From Baylisascaris procyonis (lineage: Eukaryota; Nematoda; Chromadorea; Rhabditida; Ascarididae): 64,000 nt of DNA. The notes below the pieces were generated by a model. The model did no database searches and was not told the origin of the DNA. It was given only the letters and a program-made list of their open reading frames with translations. Every line of letters starts with the position of its first letter. Position 1 is the stretch's first letter. Position numbers and translations under genes: made by a program. The stretch is from contig JAZARR010000077.1 in NCBI GenBank assembly GCA_037389465.1, forward strand, positions 186,001-250,000, given 5' to 3'. Shown here one piece after another: positions 45,024 to 57,004 of this stretch.

Positions 45024-45445
45024 GCAGCATAAAAACTGTTTAGAAATATTGTAAAGAAAACGCGCACCACCACATCGCACACTATACCAACTCTCAGCGA
45101 AACGTTTTGCGCAATGCACGCGAGCAGGACCTAGTACACTCTTTAGCGCGTGATTCACCGCCACTCGTAGTGACATGCACGCGAGCAAGACCTAGCACAC
45201 TCTCTAGCGCGTGATTCACCACCACTCGTACGGTAGGTCACCGCCCTCGTTTGGAACACAACCTACATTGAATGGGCTAGAAGTGATAGAACGCAGCACA
45301 CTCATCCCGTGCGTATACTAACATACTTTATTGGAAAGAAATATTGAGTGAAAATATGTGCTAAGGTTAACGTTCCATATAGGCCCGTCAGCTCTGCCAG
45401 CAACGTCTCGCATCACAATCGTGTGAAAAAAACAGGCTTATGCCT
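45024..45445. repeat. 0.42 kb direct duplication, copy 1
   Basis: Matches 47345-47775 (offset 2321), near-identical except at the right end. Contains two tandem copies of a 61 bp unit starting gcacgcgagca. Confidence 0.92.
45117..45236. repeat. 61 bp tandem pair
   Basis: Units 45117-45177 and 45178-45236 (gcacgcgagcaggacctagt and gcacgcgagcaagacctagc) are about 90% alike; the pair recurs at about 47437-47556. Confidence 0.9.
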
Positions 45446-47344
45446 AACTCTACTGAACTAAACTACAAACACACACGCTACAAAAATATCGAGTTTTACA
45501 AAGCAATTTAAAAAAAAAAGGTTTGGGGATGACGTAAACTACAAAGCGCCCTGCAGCACCAAATAAGAATGCTTAATAACGAGAAAAACTCATTTCAGTG
45601 CAGATTTCGCCATGGAAATGTTTTCTTAACTGTTCCTAAAGAGCATATTTCGTCCTCAAAAATTTTTACAGATGGTACTAATAACAACAATTCAAAGCAT
45701 GCATATCACGACAACAGCTGCACAACAAACAATCACAAACCTTTATGGACGGGTTGAATGTGCCCAGCTGCCGTCGAATGCATTACTATCTCCTGAAAGT
45801 AGCTAGATCTATTACATCAATGCGAAGAAGGAAAGGTGAAACGATGCGAATGAAACAACCAAATGATGCAACATAACAGAAATCACACCTCAAAAATAAG
45901 CGTACCATCTCTCACTCACTAAATAAATCCATTAACAAACCAAAGAAAGCAAAACATTGCCATTTTCTTCAAGTGATGGTGGAAAACGCAAGATGGGTTG
46001 AAACAATATGCACTTGTTTAATTCCGCTCACTTGACCAACCAGTTCGGGAACTAGCAATAAATAATGAAAGATGCACGAAACAACATATGCTTGTGTAAC
46101 TCCGCTCACTAGACCAACCGGTTCGAGAACTACCAATAATGAAACAAGCAGCATGGAACATATTTTAAGAGATTCAACCATCCCAACAAAGATCTTTCAA
46201 AAGATCTCCCCGCGACCCCATCGATCGAAAATGTAGACTGATCAGTATAAGATGGTAGAACCTCTGGTATTTTTAAATGTCTTCGGCTCTTTCCGAAGTT
46301 CAACATTCAGCCTGGAGGCTGATACAGGTTAAACTGCTTACCGGACAGACAGACCCCCACGTAAATGTAAAGGCATAGTTGACCACAATAATGTGTTCAA
46401 CAAGTACAAATACGTAAGAAAATAAATCTATTGCAGATTTTTACAAACGGCCGAATCGATTAAAATAGACGCATTGTTGCGCGCATATCACCTATTCACA
46501 GGGAATTCATAAGGACGGTTGGTTCAGTGGGGGGAACTAGAAAAGTGCACATAGTATCAGGTCACCAACACCAATAGCAAATAACGTTATGTTGCATGCA
46601 AAACTGAAGACGACTAAACAAGAGTCTAAAACGAACACACGAAGCAGAATACTGAAAACTAGTGGCAAACAACGATTCTAATGGGGGCTTCATACAGGCT
46701 CTGCACATTCACAACATGGAAACACTGCAACACCACCTGCTTGGGGAGTGCTGTAATGCTGCATACCCCCATATGAGCCAGACAACGAAAGCCTTTCCCA
46801 ATCCTCAACGATAATTTAAACCCGAAAGCTCCGCTTGGCAATAGCTGCTTCGCTCCGTGCAGAAAAACACATTTCTGCGCCTACTTCGATGCACCTGCCA
46901 GAACCTACGTGGCTCTTTTCATTCGATATTCAAAACATACTGCCCGCCTCTTTTTCGAACACAAGTGGAACTCATTTTTCCGAACGCCTTCTGCCCGCAA
47001 CCGACCAACATCTTGGGAATGCATTCTGTCCCAGTCTACCTGCAGTTACAAGTCACAGGGAAGGAAATTTTAACCATAGCTGTGTGGAATTAAACGCTGA
47101 ATTGGATGAGCCACCACACTGGCAGGATCGATGGCATTCCACCGAAGAATAATAGTCAGACACACATTCTCATCCGTATTACATTCCACATTCATCCCTA
47201 CGAATAGCCGCATTAAAGCATACCCCAGAGGTAATACGGATACATCCACAGCAGAAGATGCAATGCACACCAAACACTTCCATTAGCCCACTGCATAAGC
47301 ATACGCCAATTGCCTTCCTATAACAGAGGGTTTTCTCTATTTTG
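45446..47344. other. spacer with small repeats
   Basis: A minus-strand open segment after ctactttcag (45733-45792, EIVMHSTAAGHIQPVHKGL) is a weak terminal exon. A tandem pair at about 46004-46145 repeats a 70-75 bp unit around ccgctcacttgaccaaccag. A 105-codon plus-strand frame at 46835-47152 has balanced composition but no other support. Confidence 0.35.
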
Positions 47345-47775
47345 GCAGCATAAAAACTGTTTAGAAATATTGTAAAGAAAACGCGCACCACCACATCGCA
47401 CACTATACCAACTCTCAGCGAAACGTTTTGCGCAATGCACGCGAGCAGGACCTAGTACACTCTTTAGCGCGTGATTCACCGCCACTCGTAGTGACATGCA
47501 CGCGAGCAAGACCTAGCACACTCTCTAGCGCGTGATTCACCACCACTCGTACGGTAGGTCACCGCCCTCGTTTGGAACACAACCTACATTGAATGGGCTA
47601 GAAGTGATAGAACGCAGCACACTCATCCCGTGCGTATACTAACATACTTTATTGGAAAGAAATGTTGAGTGAAAATATGTGCTAAGGTTAACGTTCCACA
47701 TAGGCCCGTCACCTTTGCCAGTAACGTCTCGCACTACAATCATTGTGTAAAATAACTCAGGCTTATGCCTAACTC
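47345..47775. repeat. 0.42 kb direct duplication, copy 2
   Basis: Second copy of 45024-45445, same orientation, with the 61 bp tandem pair inside. Confidence 0.92.
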
Positions 47776-49892
47776 TATCGTTCCTGTCATACCTCCGCAA
47801 TGAAAATTTATCTCCTGTCTCCACTGAAAACAGACCTCTCACTCGTCCATGCACTTATCTATGTTAACGAAAACATCCCAAGGCATAAACTACTGGACAT
47901 GTGCGATTATAAATAGTGCAATGTTCCCCTCAAAAACGATGGCAATTCGAAACACATCATCGGTAGCAGCCTTTCTAAAAAATGGCTCAAAATAACAAGT
48001 TCGGGCACCCTAGATAACAAGGCCTTGCCTGCTGGAAGTGATACTCCCTTAAAGCACATCAGCGGATCACTTCAGTTTATGAGATAAACACCTTCACGGC
48101 TTCTACCGTAAAACCATACGGTCAGAAATATAGAAGAATCCGATGCAAAAAAGGATTTATGTTATGAAAGAACACACTGCAAAGGACATCTCACCAGCGC
48201 ACTGAATACAATAAAAGATCTGCCGAATGGCGCCAACTTAAGCATCGCCACCATTCGTGTATATGTTTAATATAGAACACAACCACTGCAATAACACTGC
48301 CACAAAACCCCACTCGCCCTTCCCCCTCCTCCCCCTCTCTCCAGGTAAAAGGCATCCACAGCACCTTTATTGCCTTATCGAGCGTACGGGTAAACGTTGA
48401 ATGGGCGATTTGGCGAATTATTTATCACAGACGACTTAACCTTTTAGTAACCCAATATGCTTGGAGAAAAACCACCGAATATCTCAACACCGTCCCCTCG
48501 ATTTTCATTTTTCATTTGAAATCACTGGATATGCACCCCATCCAGAAATATTACTAGCATGATATAAAACGCATCCGACACATATGAATCTTTTGAAACA
48601 TTAACGAGGACATTTAATAATTATGAATAAATAGCACAAAAAATAACAATACACCCGAGCAATGCCATGCAATCATCATCAAGTAATGAACTCACAATGC
48701 TTTTTTCTCAACTAAAATTTTTATTGCTCGAATATTTCAAATTATTTTAGCGGGGAAAAATGTCTATTTTGTGTAAATTTTGAACGAAGATTTCAAGAGT
48801 TCTAGATTTAGAATTGCGCTAACTTCCCCCCGACAACAGCACAACGCAAAAAAAACCATTCATCAGGCACAACTGCCCAAGAATTCCGTCGTCCAACAGT
48901 GGTACTTGTTCCGAGTGGAATTGCTTCCTTCTACTTCACATAAAATGGATTCATCGATCACTGAATGATTCTTCAAATACAAAAAAAAACTCGCAGCGAA
49001 ACCTTAAGTGCAATGACATAGAACAGGGAAGCGTTCAGCGTTGAGCATTGCAAGAGTGGGACGAATTTGAAAGAAACGCATCATCCGAGACTTCCGAAGA
49101 GAACAACAGAAGATCGATAAAAAAACGGTATCAACGGACCTTCATTTAAAATCTTCTCCACACATATGTTATAGACAATTTCACGATTAGAACAGTCATC
49201 AACATACACGAAGTGTGACCCTAAAATAACTGATTACAGCCATTATTCATGTAGCTTGACCAGCTCAACAGATTATACAAAATAAATTCCAAGATGCATT
49301 TACCTCAAATGGCAAATATTTTTGCATGAAAAAGGATTAGTCGTCAACTTCAGATAAATTTGTGAACTTGGCTGACCCCATTTGGCCCGGCATTCATTTC
49401 TCTCGTGTAAGGTATGCGGCTGTAACCGTTAACACAGCAATCATCAATGAACAATAGTGACAGTCGTCAAAAGAGCATTGAAGGCTAACAGTGAACGCAG
49501 TAAGTGCACAACAAAACATTAAACGGCTCCCATTATAAGTATGTCTCTGTCGCTGCACTATCGATCAACCTTTCCTGTTCCTACCCTATAATTCCCTATT
49601 CCCAGAGCCCAGCGAATATTGTGCCAACTGCACGAACCACAAACTTTTTGTTAGATTTCAAGTGGTTTAGTGATTTTGAATGAAGGCAGTGAAAAACATT
49701 TCCACTCCAGCAATAAACGATGAAACTAATATACACCTTTATATCGACGAAAAGGTGCCCACTCCGAAACGACTCTTTGAGTTAACGCAGTAAAAGGGAC
49801 TCGATAGCTATTACGCCCCTCCCTCACTCTCTAAAAACTGAACAGCTCAAGAGACAAACTTTGGAGAGAGAACAAACAGTATCAAGAGGCGA
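47776..49892. other. no supported gene
   Basis: A-rich spacer. A 62-codon frame at 48780-48968 has no splice or copy support. Confidence 0.4.
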
Positions 49893-49979
49893 TCAATTTG
49901 CTGCCACTTCTTCTGCATGAATCGTCGCCGCCACTTCAGTTGCTGCAACCGTTGCCGCCGTACTCGACGAAGCCACAAC
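49893..49979 (-). CDS. terminal exon, Ala/Val/Thr-rich
   Basis: After ggttttatttag on the minus strand, 28 codons run to TGA: VVASSSTAATVAATEVAA, then IHAEEVAAN. It begins at a codon boundary, matching the end of the exon at 50563. Low-complexity Ala repeats are common in disordered tails; no function is implied. Confidence 0.4.
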   Translation of the reverse strand, partial: VVASSSTAATVAATEVAATIHAEEVAAN

Positions 49980-50562
49980 CTAAATAAAACCGATAATTAA
50001 GTAATAACACCCCATTGCTTCATTCACCTCTTCGACATCAGAAGCGACCAAATATTAGCAACGCTTAATTAAAACTGATCTCCAGTGAAGTTCCGCAAAT
50101 TTTCGCATTGCTGAAAGATAGTAAACGTGGACAACAGAAACCAACGTATTCCACAACGATGCATCACGTGCATATAGATGGGTGGGTATTTAAAGGCCTA
50201 TTCATTTTCATTCTTCCCTGGAACTTCCGGAATAAACAGTGTAAATGCCAAGACATTTCTTCTTCCTTTTTTACGGTGCATAAGAAATTAGCTGTTGCTA
50301 CCTAACGGCGCGCTACGCGTTCAAATTCCAAAATACTACAAGTTCAGCATATTGGTCCCTACAGCTGCATTTAAACTTCTTATTTAAAATGTGCTCTTCA
50401 TATTGATCATTTTATGTAGCAAATTTAGATCTTTGGTAACCATAATCCTACACCCCCCGTTAATACTCTAGCCAGTACAACAGTTCAGCAATACGGCTGC
50501 AAGACCTACAGTTCGGCCGTTTGGCGAATACAGTCGAGAACTTCTATGCGGCTTTGACTCAC

Positions 50563-50606
50563 TTCTCCAGTTGATTCATCCACCACTTCAGCTTGCCGTC
50601 TCAACC
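50563..50606 (-). CDS. internal exon
   Basis: Between gtatttttag and GTGAGT. Only one frame is open: two bases then LRRQAEVVDESTGE, ending at a codon boundary. Confidence 0.4.
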
Positions 50607-50693
50607 CTAAAAATACTTCAGTAACTTCGACTGCATTTATCTACGCCATACATCACTATCAAACATACATTGTATGCATTTCGGTAGTCCAAC

Positions 50694-50752
50694 CTGAAGC
50701 TACGAACAAAGCAACCTTAGTTGCACATCCTTCAGCCCTTTCAACGCAACCA
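50694..50752 (-). CDS. upstream exon in phase
   Basis: After ggcaaaaatcag, one base then GCVERAEGCATKVALFVAS and one base, which completes a codon with the next exon. The donor GTTGGA is weak. The three exons give a phase-consistent chain of about 62 codons. Confidence 0.3.
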
Positions 50753-51329
50753 CTGATTTTTGCCCTTAACATGTGACATTACCGGCAGATAAATTTGCAT
50801 CATCCAATGGAAATTTCGCACATGCCTATTCAGTTTCGTGTTGAGCCACCGCTGACTGTGTTAGATTAAATAGAACGTTGGAGTTTGATGCTCGAAGCGT
50901 ATGTTCCGCACCTTTTGTCATCATTAGTAAATCTTGGTAGAACTCTGTTCCTGTTTCTCATCAAAACTACTGGTTTTTCGTCCGTAAAGCTCATATCATA
51001 CTAAGGCAAACGATCGCTTGTATTTCATAATCTCCCCATCATGGAACATTAGTGCTGTGGGATGTTCTTTTACAGTCATCCACCGTGAGGAATTCGCTCA
51101 CGCAGCGATGCTGCTTTATGGGAGAATAGAAAAACGTGCGGCAATAAGTGTTCTCAAGCGCACATATAGCTAACCTAACCAGAATTTCTCAGCTAAGAGA
51201 AGTAACTGGCCACGAAGACCTAGAAGAAGAGAACGTTCTTCATTTAGGAAGTGATGAGTAGAAAGCATCATTAAAATGTAAGCGCACTAAGGAATATCTG
51301 AATAGGAAACGAAGTTCTGTAAGAAAAGA
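50753..51329. other. no supported gene
   Basis: Spacer between the exon chain and the repeat block. Confidence 0.4.
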
Positions 51330-51500
51330 ATCTTCTGTGAGGGTGGCTTGCATGCCACTCGGTGGCAGCCTATTAGATGGGGGGAGGCACGCCTGCAAGA
51401 GAGAGCAGATAAGTGAGAGAGTGCAGAGACGTGCGCTCGCTCTCCATCTCTCTTACACTTACCCGTGTTTGCAAAGACTCTCTGTCTCTGTGTTTGCAAT
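51330..51500. mobile_element. foldback element, partial copy
   Basis: Half-preserved copy (gtggcagcctattagatggg, ggaggcacgcctgcaagaga, CT-rich core). The usual gtgttcgg ends are not seen. Confidence 0.55.
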
Positions 51501-51600
51501 GGTATGATTCAAATTTAGTTGGGATATTTGAAACGTTCGCGCGGGCTGCATGATAGAGATTGTGAAATAGCTTGTTAGAGGGACTGCATTGGAGAGGCGT
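51501..51600 (+). repeat. single gattcaaatttag unit plus module
   Basis: One unit (ggtatgattcaaatttagtt), then gttcgcgcgggctgcatga and the usual downstream module, in plus orientation although most right-half copies are minus. Confidence 0.8.
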
Positions 51601-51617
51601 TGACGCATACCACCAAA

Positions 51618-51821
51618 AGGGTGTGCGGCGGAGAGGCCGTGAGGGAGCCGTGCCTATTAGATGGGAGGCACGCCACAGAGAGCAGATAAGTGTCAGAGAG
51701 ACAGAGAGAGAGCGCGCACGCCTCTGCGCTCCCGCACTTACCTGCTCTCTCTTGCAGGCGCGCCTCCCATTTAACAGGCACCCATACACGCTTCCCTCAC
51801 GGCCGCTGCGCCGAACACCCC
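51618..51821. mobile_element. foldback element
   Basis: Ends gggtgtgcggcg and gcgccgaacaccc, paired ggaggcacgcc/ggcgcgcctcc segments, GA/CT core. It is flanked on both sides by module-type sequence in opposite orientation (51501-51617 and 51822-51905), so the whole is itself a larger palindrome. Confidence 0.75.
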
Positions 51822-51829
51822 TTTGGTGG

Positions 51830-52060
51830 GATCCGTCAACGCTTCTCCAATGCAGCCCCTCTAATAAGCTATTTCACAACCTCTTTCATGCAGCCCTCGC
51901 GAACGCTTGAAGTATCCCAACTAAATCTGAATCATACCATTTCAAAAGCTCCCGCCAAATTTGAATCATACCATCTCAAAACTCCTGCTACACTCGAGTC
52001 ATACGAGTCCAAAAAATTACCGCTAAATTTGAATCATACCCACGGAATTTCAGGAAATGT
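51830..52060 (-). repeat. module plus gattcaaatttagcg array, minus orientation
   Basis: atgcagccctcgcgaacg followed by about four units of complement type (aaatctgaatcataccattt). Confidence 0.88.
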
Positions 52061-52477
52061 CCCTCGGAAAACCATCTCAATATTATGTCTGTAAAGCCCT
52101 AACATCTTGACGAACGTTCTGTCAATGGTATGAAATGCCTACACAACACTAACAACACAAGTTACGATCAGTTCACATCTCGGAAATTCTCTCTTTTGAG
52201 CACCTAACAAACTATAAAAACAATGCTAGCCAACCTGATCGAAATGTAAAGCAAACAAACCTCTTCCATATTTGAGGGGACAAGGCTTAACGGAGAACTT
52301 AGCCGAAGCAGATAAAAGCAGCTCTATTGAAAATCGCGATTAACACAGTTCCCAAATTATCTTTGAATCCAAACAAAAAATAAATAAATAAAAGAGGAGG
52401 TTTGACTATCTAGTTCCTCTTCGAAAGGTCAATAACAGCCACGACTACAAACAGAAATGACCGAAGGACCGGCTCAC

Positions 52478-52570
52478 CGGTTGCTGTGCTGATCCTCGAC
52501 TTGGCGACTCCGTCCTTCCGCCTCCTCGACGGCCTCCTTCGCTCCATTGATTGCGGTCTCGTCGAAAACC
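52478..52570 (-). CDS. helical exon, module B, open copy
   Basis: Minus strand, between tttgtttcag and GTGAGC: 31 open codons VFDETAINGAKEAVEEAE, then RSRQVEDQHSNR. The longest intact version of the five-copy exon, yet it lies in module B, whose other exons look dead. Confidence 0.45.
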
Positions 52571-53682
52571 CTGAAACAAAAAAGCTGCATTCCGAGAGAA
52601 AGCAATTCCAGCTCACAATGAATGACGGAAAGAGGTAAACCACATCATGATTTAGCGTATGCCATCCGACATGAACGATCGTTTCCATATCCCCTAGAAC
52701 TAAATTCTTCTGTAGTCCATCGCTTGCGGCTCGACCGCCCTTACAACAAAATATTTACATAGTTTAGCAGACACATACACTAATAACTGTCCCCAGCACT
52801 TGCCTGCAACCTACAAGAGCGTGTTCCCGGTTGCGAATCGGCCACAGACGAAACATCTCATAAACCCCAACAACGTTATGCGTTTTCCAGTAGTTACAAG
52901 AAATTTTTACTAGTTTCCCCTCCCTCTTTCATTCTAAAAAATGTGGCGAAAACGATCGAAGACGCCCTAATTAATTTACGGAACACCTCTTTTCCTATTT
53001 ATTCAACTTAGGCACACTTCTTCACTTACCTTTTCTTGTTTACTGTCGACAAGTGCTGTTCTTTGAACAACGTGACCATCTATCTGCATTGAATCCCATA
53101 CACCATGAAATCGAGAAAAGGCAACAAATTTCGAGTGTTGAAATCAAGCCTACAGAGATATATGTGCTGAGTCCACACATTAAGAGGCATTGAAAGACAA
53201 TATAAAACTTACCCGGTAAACACCCCAAACGAACTCATTTTGGACATAACTAAAACGGAAGGCAAAAAAAAGACCCAAAACATGAGCTCCGTTTGATTTT
53301 AGAATTACCCATCTACAGCTTCTTTCAGAAACTTCGAAAGAAATTTGCACTTCAAGATAGTCAGCAAGCCATTTGCATTGTGCTATTCGCTTTCAAATGA
53401 AGATCTTTCGAAACAACCCTATCGCTAAGCTTTAGCCGACGACAATTCAATGAACATTTCGAAAGAGTGCAAATAATTACCTGAAAATCGTCCCACTCGA
53501 ATCGCTGGAGAACTTCGTTAATGATGAACGCTTTCGTGTCGCCATCGTTGGACTTCAGTAGCCACGCACCGCGCGCCCATTTGCACCGTCCTCGACAGCT
53601 GCCTGGCCGAACGCCTTCCTTTTTCTCTGTCGCATAGAAGAAGCAGTAACGATCTCGCAACGCTGTCGACGTCAACCGAACA

Positions 53683-53901
53683 AGGGTGTTCGGCTATGCA
53701 ACCATGAGGGAGCGTTGTGTGTACTCGGTGGCCGCGTATTGGATAGGAGGCACGCATGCAAGAGAGAACACATAAATGGGAGAGCGCAAAGACATGCGCT
53801 CTCTCTCTCTATCTCTCTTGCACTTACCCGCTCTCTGTGGCGTGCCTCCCATCTAACATGCACCCACGCACGTTTCCCTCACGGCCGCTGCGCCGAACCC
53901 C
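53683..53901. mobile_element. foldback element
   Basis: Mirror of copy 3 (22722-22938): ends gggtgttcggctatgcaacc and ctgcgccgaacccc. Confidence 0.75.
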
Positions 53902-53947
53902 TTTTGGTGGGATCCGTCGACGCTTCTCCAAAGCAGTCCCTCTAAAA

Positions 53948-54075
53948 AGTTATTTCACAACCTCTTTCATGCAGCCCGCGCTAACATTTCAAGTTTGAAT
54001 CATTCCATTTCAAAATCCCCACCAAACTTGGATCACACAGTTTCAAAAATTCCTGCCAAATTCCAACCACATCAT
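53948..54075 (-). repeat. gattcaaatttagcg array, minus orientation
   Basis: Mirror of 22555-22665. Confidence 0.85.
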
Positions 54076-54633
54076 CTCCCTCTTCAAAATCTAGCAAACT
54101 GCGCGCAGTTATTTAAGGGGGAGAGAGGATACCGGTGGTTGCCAATTTAGGCAAGCTTTCCGCCATCCATCTCTTCGCCCTTGTTCAACAAATGCCGAAA
54201 ACGGCGATGGGAGAGAATAAAGAAGGTATTTAAATCTCAAGAAAATAAGTGCAACAAAAACAAGTGCAATGTACGGCTTACCTCTGAAAACATAGTTACA
54301 GAAACTTCTTTTAGCCGCAAGCTTACAATGCCTAAAGATTTAAAATCCGATTTCTAAATCTCCTCCTCAAAACGAATGGTTGCTCACAATTAAGGATAAT
54401 CTCGAAGAATCAAATCTGGAACTGGCCACATCGAAAATGCCTTAGATGCCAAGCCACTCAATTATGAGGTTAACGCAAACAACTTTTAATGCCATCGGTT
54501 AAAAAACCGCTTCCCACCAAATTCCGGACAGCGCTCTCCGAGACGTGCAGGTTCAAGATGTTCCAGTGCATCTTTCCACTTGTGTACTACTTTCATTCTG
54601 CTCGTACAATCGAGAAGAGAAATGCAATATTAC

Positions 54634-54750
54634 CTTGAAGATGACATCGATCCTCGCCCTGAGACCACATGAGATGCAGAGACCCTTCCGGATGCTGCCG
54701 CCTCCTCCGTCCTGGTTGTAACGAACGCTTCCAGGCTCTCCTTTTTTTCA
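54634..54750 (-). CDS. candidate exon, partner of 21871
   Basis: Same splice borders. Two bases shorter than the left copy, so the final residues differ (serine-rich tail). It joins in phase with 54851-54937. Confidence 0.3.
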
Positions 54751-54850
54751 CTGAAAAAAGAAAAGGGCATTAAGAAAACGAAAACACACTACCTCTCTCC
54801 GTCTAAAATAAAAACTACTTCCTTTTTCAAAACTCTCACCATCTGGTTAC

Positions 54851-54937
54851 CTTAATGTTCCACCCCTTCGCCGCAAAAACAGCGCGCCATTCTTGAACAC
54901 AGCTTCTCGCTTGATGCCTCGAGAGAAATCGGAGAGG
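54851..54937 (-). CDS. candidate exon, partner of 21684
   Basis: Identical to the left copy by eye, with the same borders. Confidence 0.28.
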
Positions 54938-55083
54938 CTGTGTTTATGCCAGTGCGCTAACAGACGTGTCTCCATCTTCTTTTCCTCCCTCCCCCCCATC
55001 TCCTTGGTTACGTTTCATGAAAAATATCCAGAAATTTGAAGCACATGAACATAAGCTGAATTTTTCGACATTAGAAAACTTAC

Positions 55084-55233
55084 GCAGAGCGTCCACACTC
55101 CACCGGACGAAAAAGACTTGCTCCTTTGTGCAGGGCGGCAACGGCGACCAATGTCCTGGCGATTGAGTCGACGTAGCTCTGCACCACTTGAAACACGCGC
55201 ACACTACGCACGCGGTAAAGCGAGAGGCAAGCT
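55084..55233 (-). pseudogene. partner of exon 21387, frameshifted
   Basis: The frame matches FQVVQS(Y)VDSIARTLVAV, then shifts in the region corresponding to SSDRVVDAL. Confidence 0.45.
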
Positions 55234-55635
55234 CTACAATTTGATATTATAAATAACAACTGAACAACAATTAACACTCCCGCAACGTTTGCAACGAATA
55301 CTGTATGCAATTCTCAAGCTCAACGACACGGACAGAAGAGGAAAATACATCTGGAATCAGAAATAGAATGCTCATCTTTGACTCACATTCGCTTCTAGTA
55401 CAGATAAACACCAAACATGCAAATAGAATTCCTATTATATGGCATCATATGCAACCGAAATTTCTATTATATGTAATTCCCACAACATTCGACGACGCAA
55501 ATAATTCTCTCCTAGCTCCTCTCAGACAATCAAATAAATTCTCAGCTACGTCCACCTATAGGAACGCAATACTTAAATAATCAAATACATCATCGAAGGA
55601 GGAATTAACAAGGTACCACGATTCCCACCAAATAT

Positions 55636-55752
55636 TTATGTATCGTTGGATTTGTTGCAGGAACCTGTAAAGGGGCCTGGTTGGCAATTGCATTCAACGA
55701 TTAGCCTCCCTTCCAAATTTGAAAGCCGATACGAACCGACTTGCTTTAAAAA
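55636..55752 (-). CDS. candidate terminal exon of right-arm-only gene
   Basis: After atttccaaatgcag, 38 codons run to TGA: FLKQVGSYRLSNLEGRLIVE, then CNCQPGPFTGSCNKSNDT, with three cysteines. It begins in phase with the exon at 55796. A weak donor GTTCC could end it earlier. Confidence 0.4.
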   Translation of the reverse strand, partial: FLKQVGSYRLSNLEGRLIVECNCQPGPFTGSCNKSNDT

Positions 55753-55795
55753 CTGCATTTGGAAATTGAAACATGTAATAGCCAAAAAATCACAC

Positions 55796-55829
55796 CTTAG
55801 CGCAACTGCTGTCTCGTAGAAATTCCACA
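55796..55829 (-). CDS. candidate exon of right-arm-only gene
   Basis: Between ttgcatccag and GTGTGA: one base then VEFLRDSSCAK, ending at a codon boundary. Confidence 0.3.
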
Positions 55830-56112
55830 CTGGATGCAATACCAACTCCGCAAAAAAGAACAAAAAAAACGACGTTGCATCTACCGTTAAACGAAAAGCT
55901 TAGCAATATTCTATGCTGTTTATGAATCCCACTTCTGTTCAATGAACGCGAAGGTTTAGCAGGAGCTTCAGCCGACACGACGCTTCGAACGCGTAGCATG
56001 CGGCCATTTGCATCCTCCCTTCAGCCACCTTGGTCGAACGCCTTCCTTTTCTCTGTTAGATAGAGAGAGAAGCAATGATTTCGCAACGCCCGTCGACGTT
56101 AATCTAACAAGG

Positions 56113-56356
56113 AGGGTGTTCGGCCAAGCAACCGTGAAGGAGGGTATGGAAACAAATACTTGTATGTCCTCAGTGGTTGGCTGCCTGTTAGATAGGAGAC
56201 ACGCCAGAGAAAGCAGACGAGTGTAAGAGAGAGAGAGCGCGCACGTCTTTGCACTCTCCCACTTATGTGCTCTCTTGCATGCGTATCTCTCATTAACGCA
56301 GCCACCGATTACATGCATGTTTCCATACACACCACGGCTGCTTCGCCAGACGCCCT
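56113..56356. mobile_element. foldback element
   Basis: Mirror of copy 2 (17925-18168). Confidence 0.72.
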
Positions 56357-56424
56357 TTTGGTGGCGTGCGTCGATGCCTCGCCTCTCCAGTGCAGCCGCT
56401 CTCACATGCTATTCCATCACCTCT

Positions 56425-56675
56425 TTCACCCGCTAAATTTGAATCATACCATTTCAAAAACTCCCGCTAAATTTGAACCGTACCATTTGAAAAATTACCG
56501 CCAAATTTGAATCAAACTATTTCAAAATTCCCGCTCAACTTGAATCATGCCGTATCAAAAACTCCCGCTAAACTTGAACCATACCATTTCAAAAATTTTT
56601 GATCTCTTACAACTGAAATCACCCATTTTTTTTAAAAATCACACAATTTCAAACATTCCCGCTAAGAGGTAAAGG
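56425..56675 (-). repeat. gattcaaatttagcg array, minus orientation
   Basis: Mirror of 17620-17855, about six units. Confidence 0.92.
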
Positions 56676-56819
56676 GTTGTGATTTCGAAAAGAGAAAATG
56701 AAAACCTGTTTAACTCACAGCTGTGATCAGCAACACAGCAGTAGATACCCGATCCTGCTAGACGACATTATAGCATGATGTCGCATTGTTTAGGGATTGT
56801 AACACTTTGCAGAACTCAC

Positions 56820-56869
56820 CTCATCTCCTCCAAAAGTGTCCACTGCTCATCCCCCAAATTCGTTACCAA
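56820..56869 (-). CDS. candidate exon, partner of 17411
   Basis: Reads LVTNLGDEQWTLLEEM, with D to N against the left copy; donor GTGAGT kept. Confidence 0.3.
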
Positions 56870-57004
56870 CTTAATTCACCGTTACAAAACGGGCATAAAT
56901 AAACAAAGAAAAACTGCTCGTCCATAGAAAGAAAAGCCACTAGCAATGCAAATGAAGGTAATTGTGCTATACAACAATATTTCAGAAGCAAAATATCTCG
57001 TTAC

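Larger units (their letters stand above)
55340..55990 (-). other. segment present only in the right arm
   Basis: Unrelated to the left-arm DNA at the same position (18300-21265). It contains the two-exon candidate at 55636-55829. Confidence 0.8.

Noticed and set aside
46835..47152. 105-codon plus-strand frame with balanced composition
   Set aside because: No acceptor, donor, copy or homologue supports it, and it opposes the prevailing minus-strand polarity of this half.
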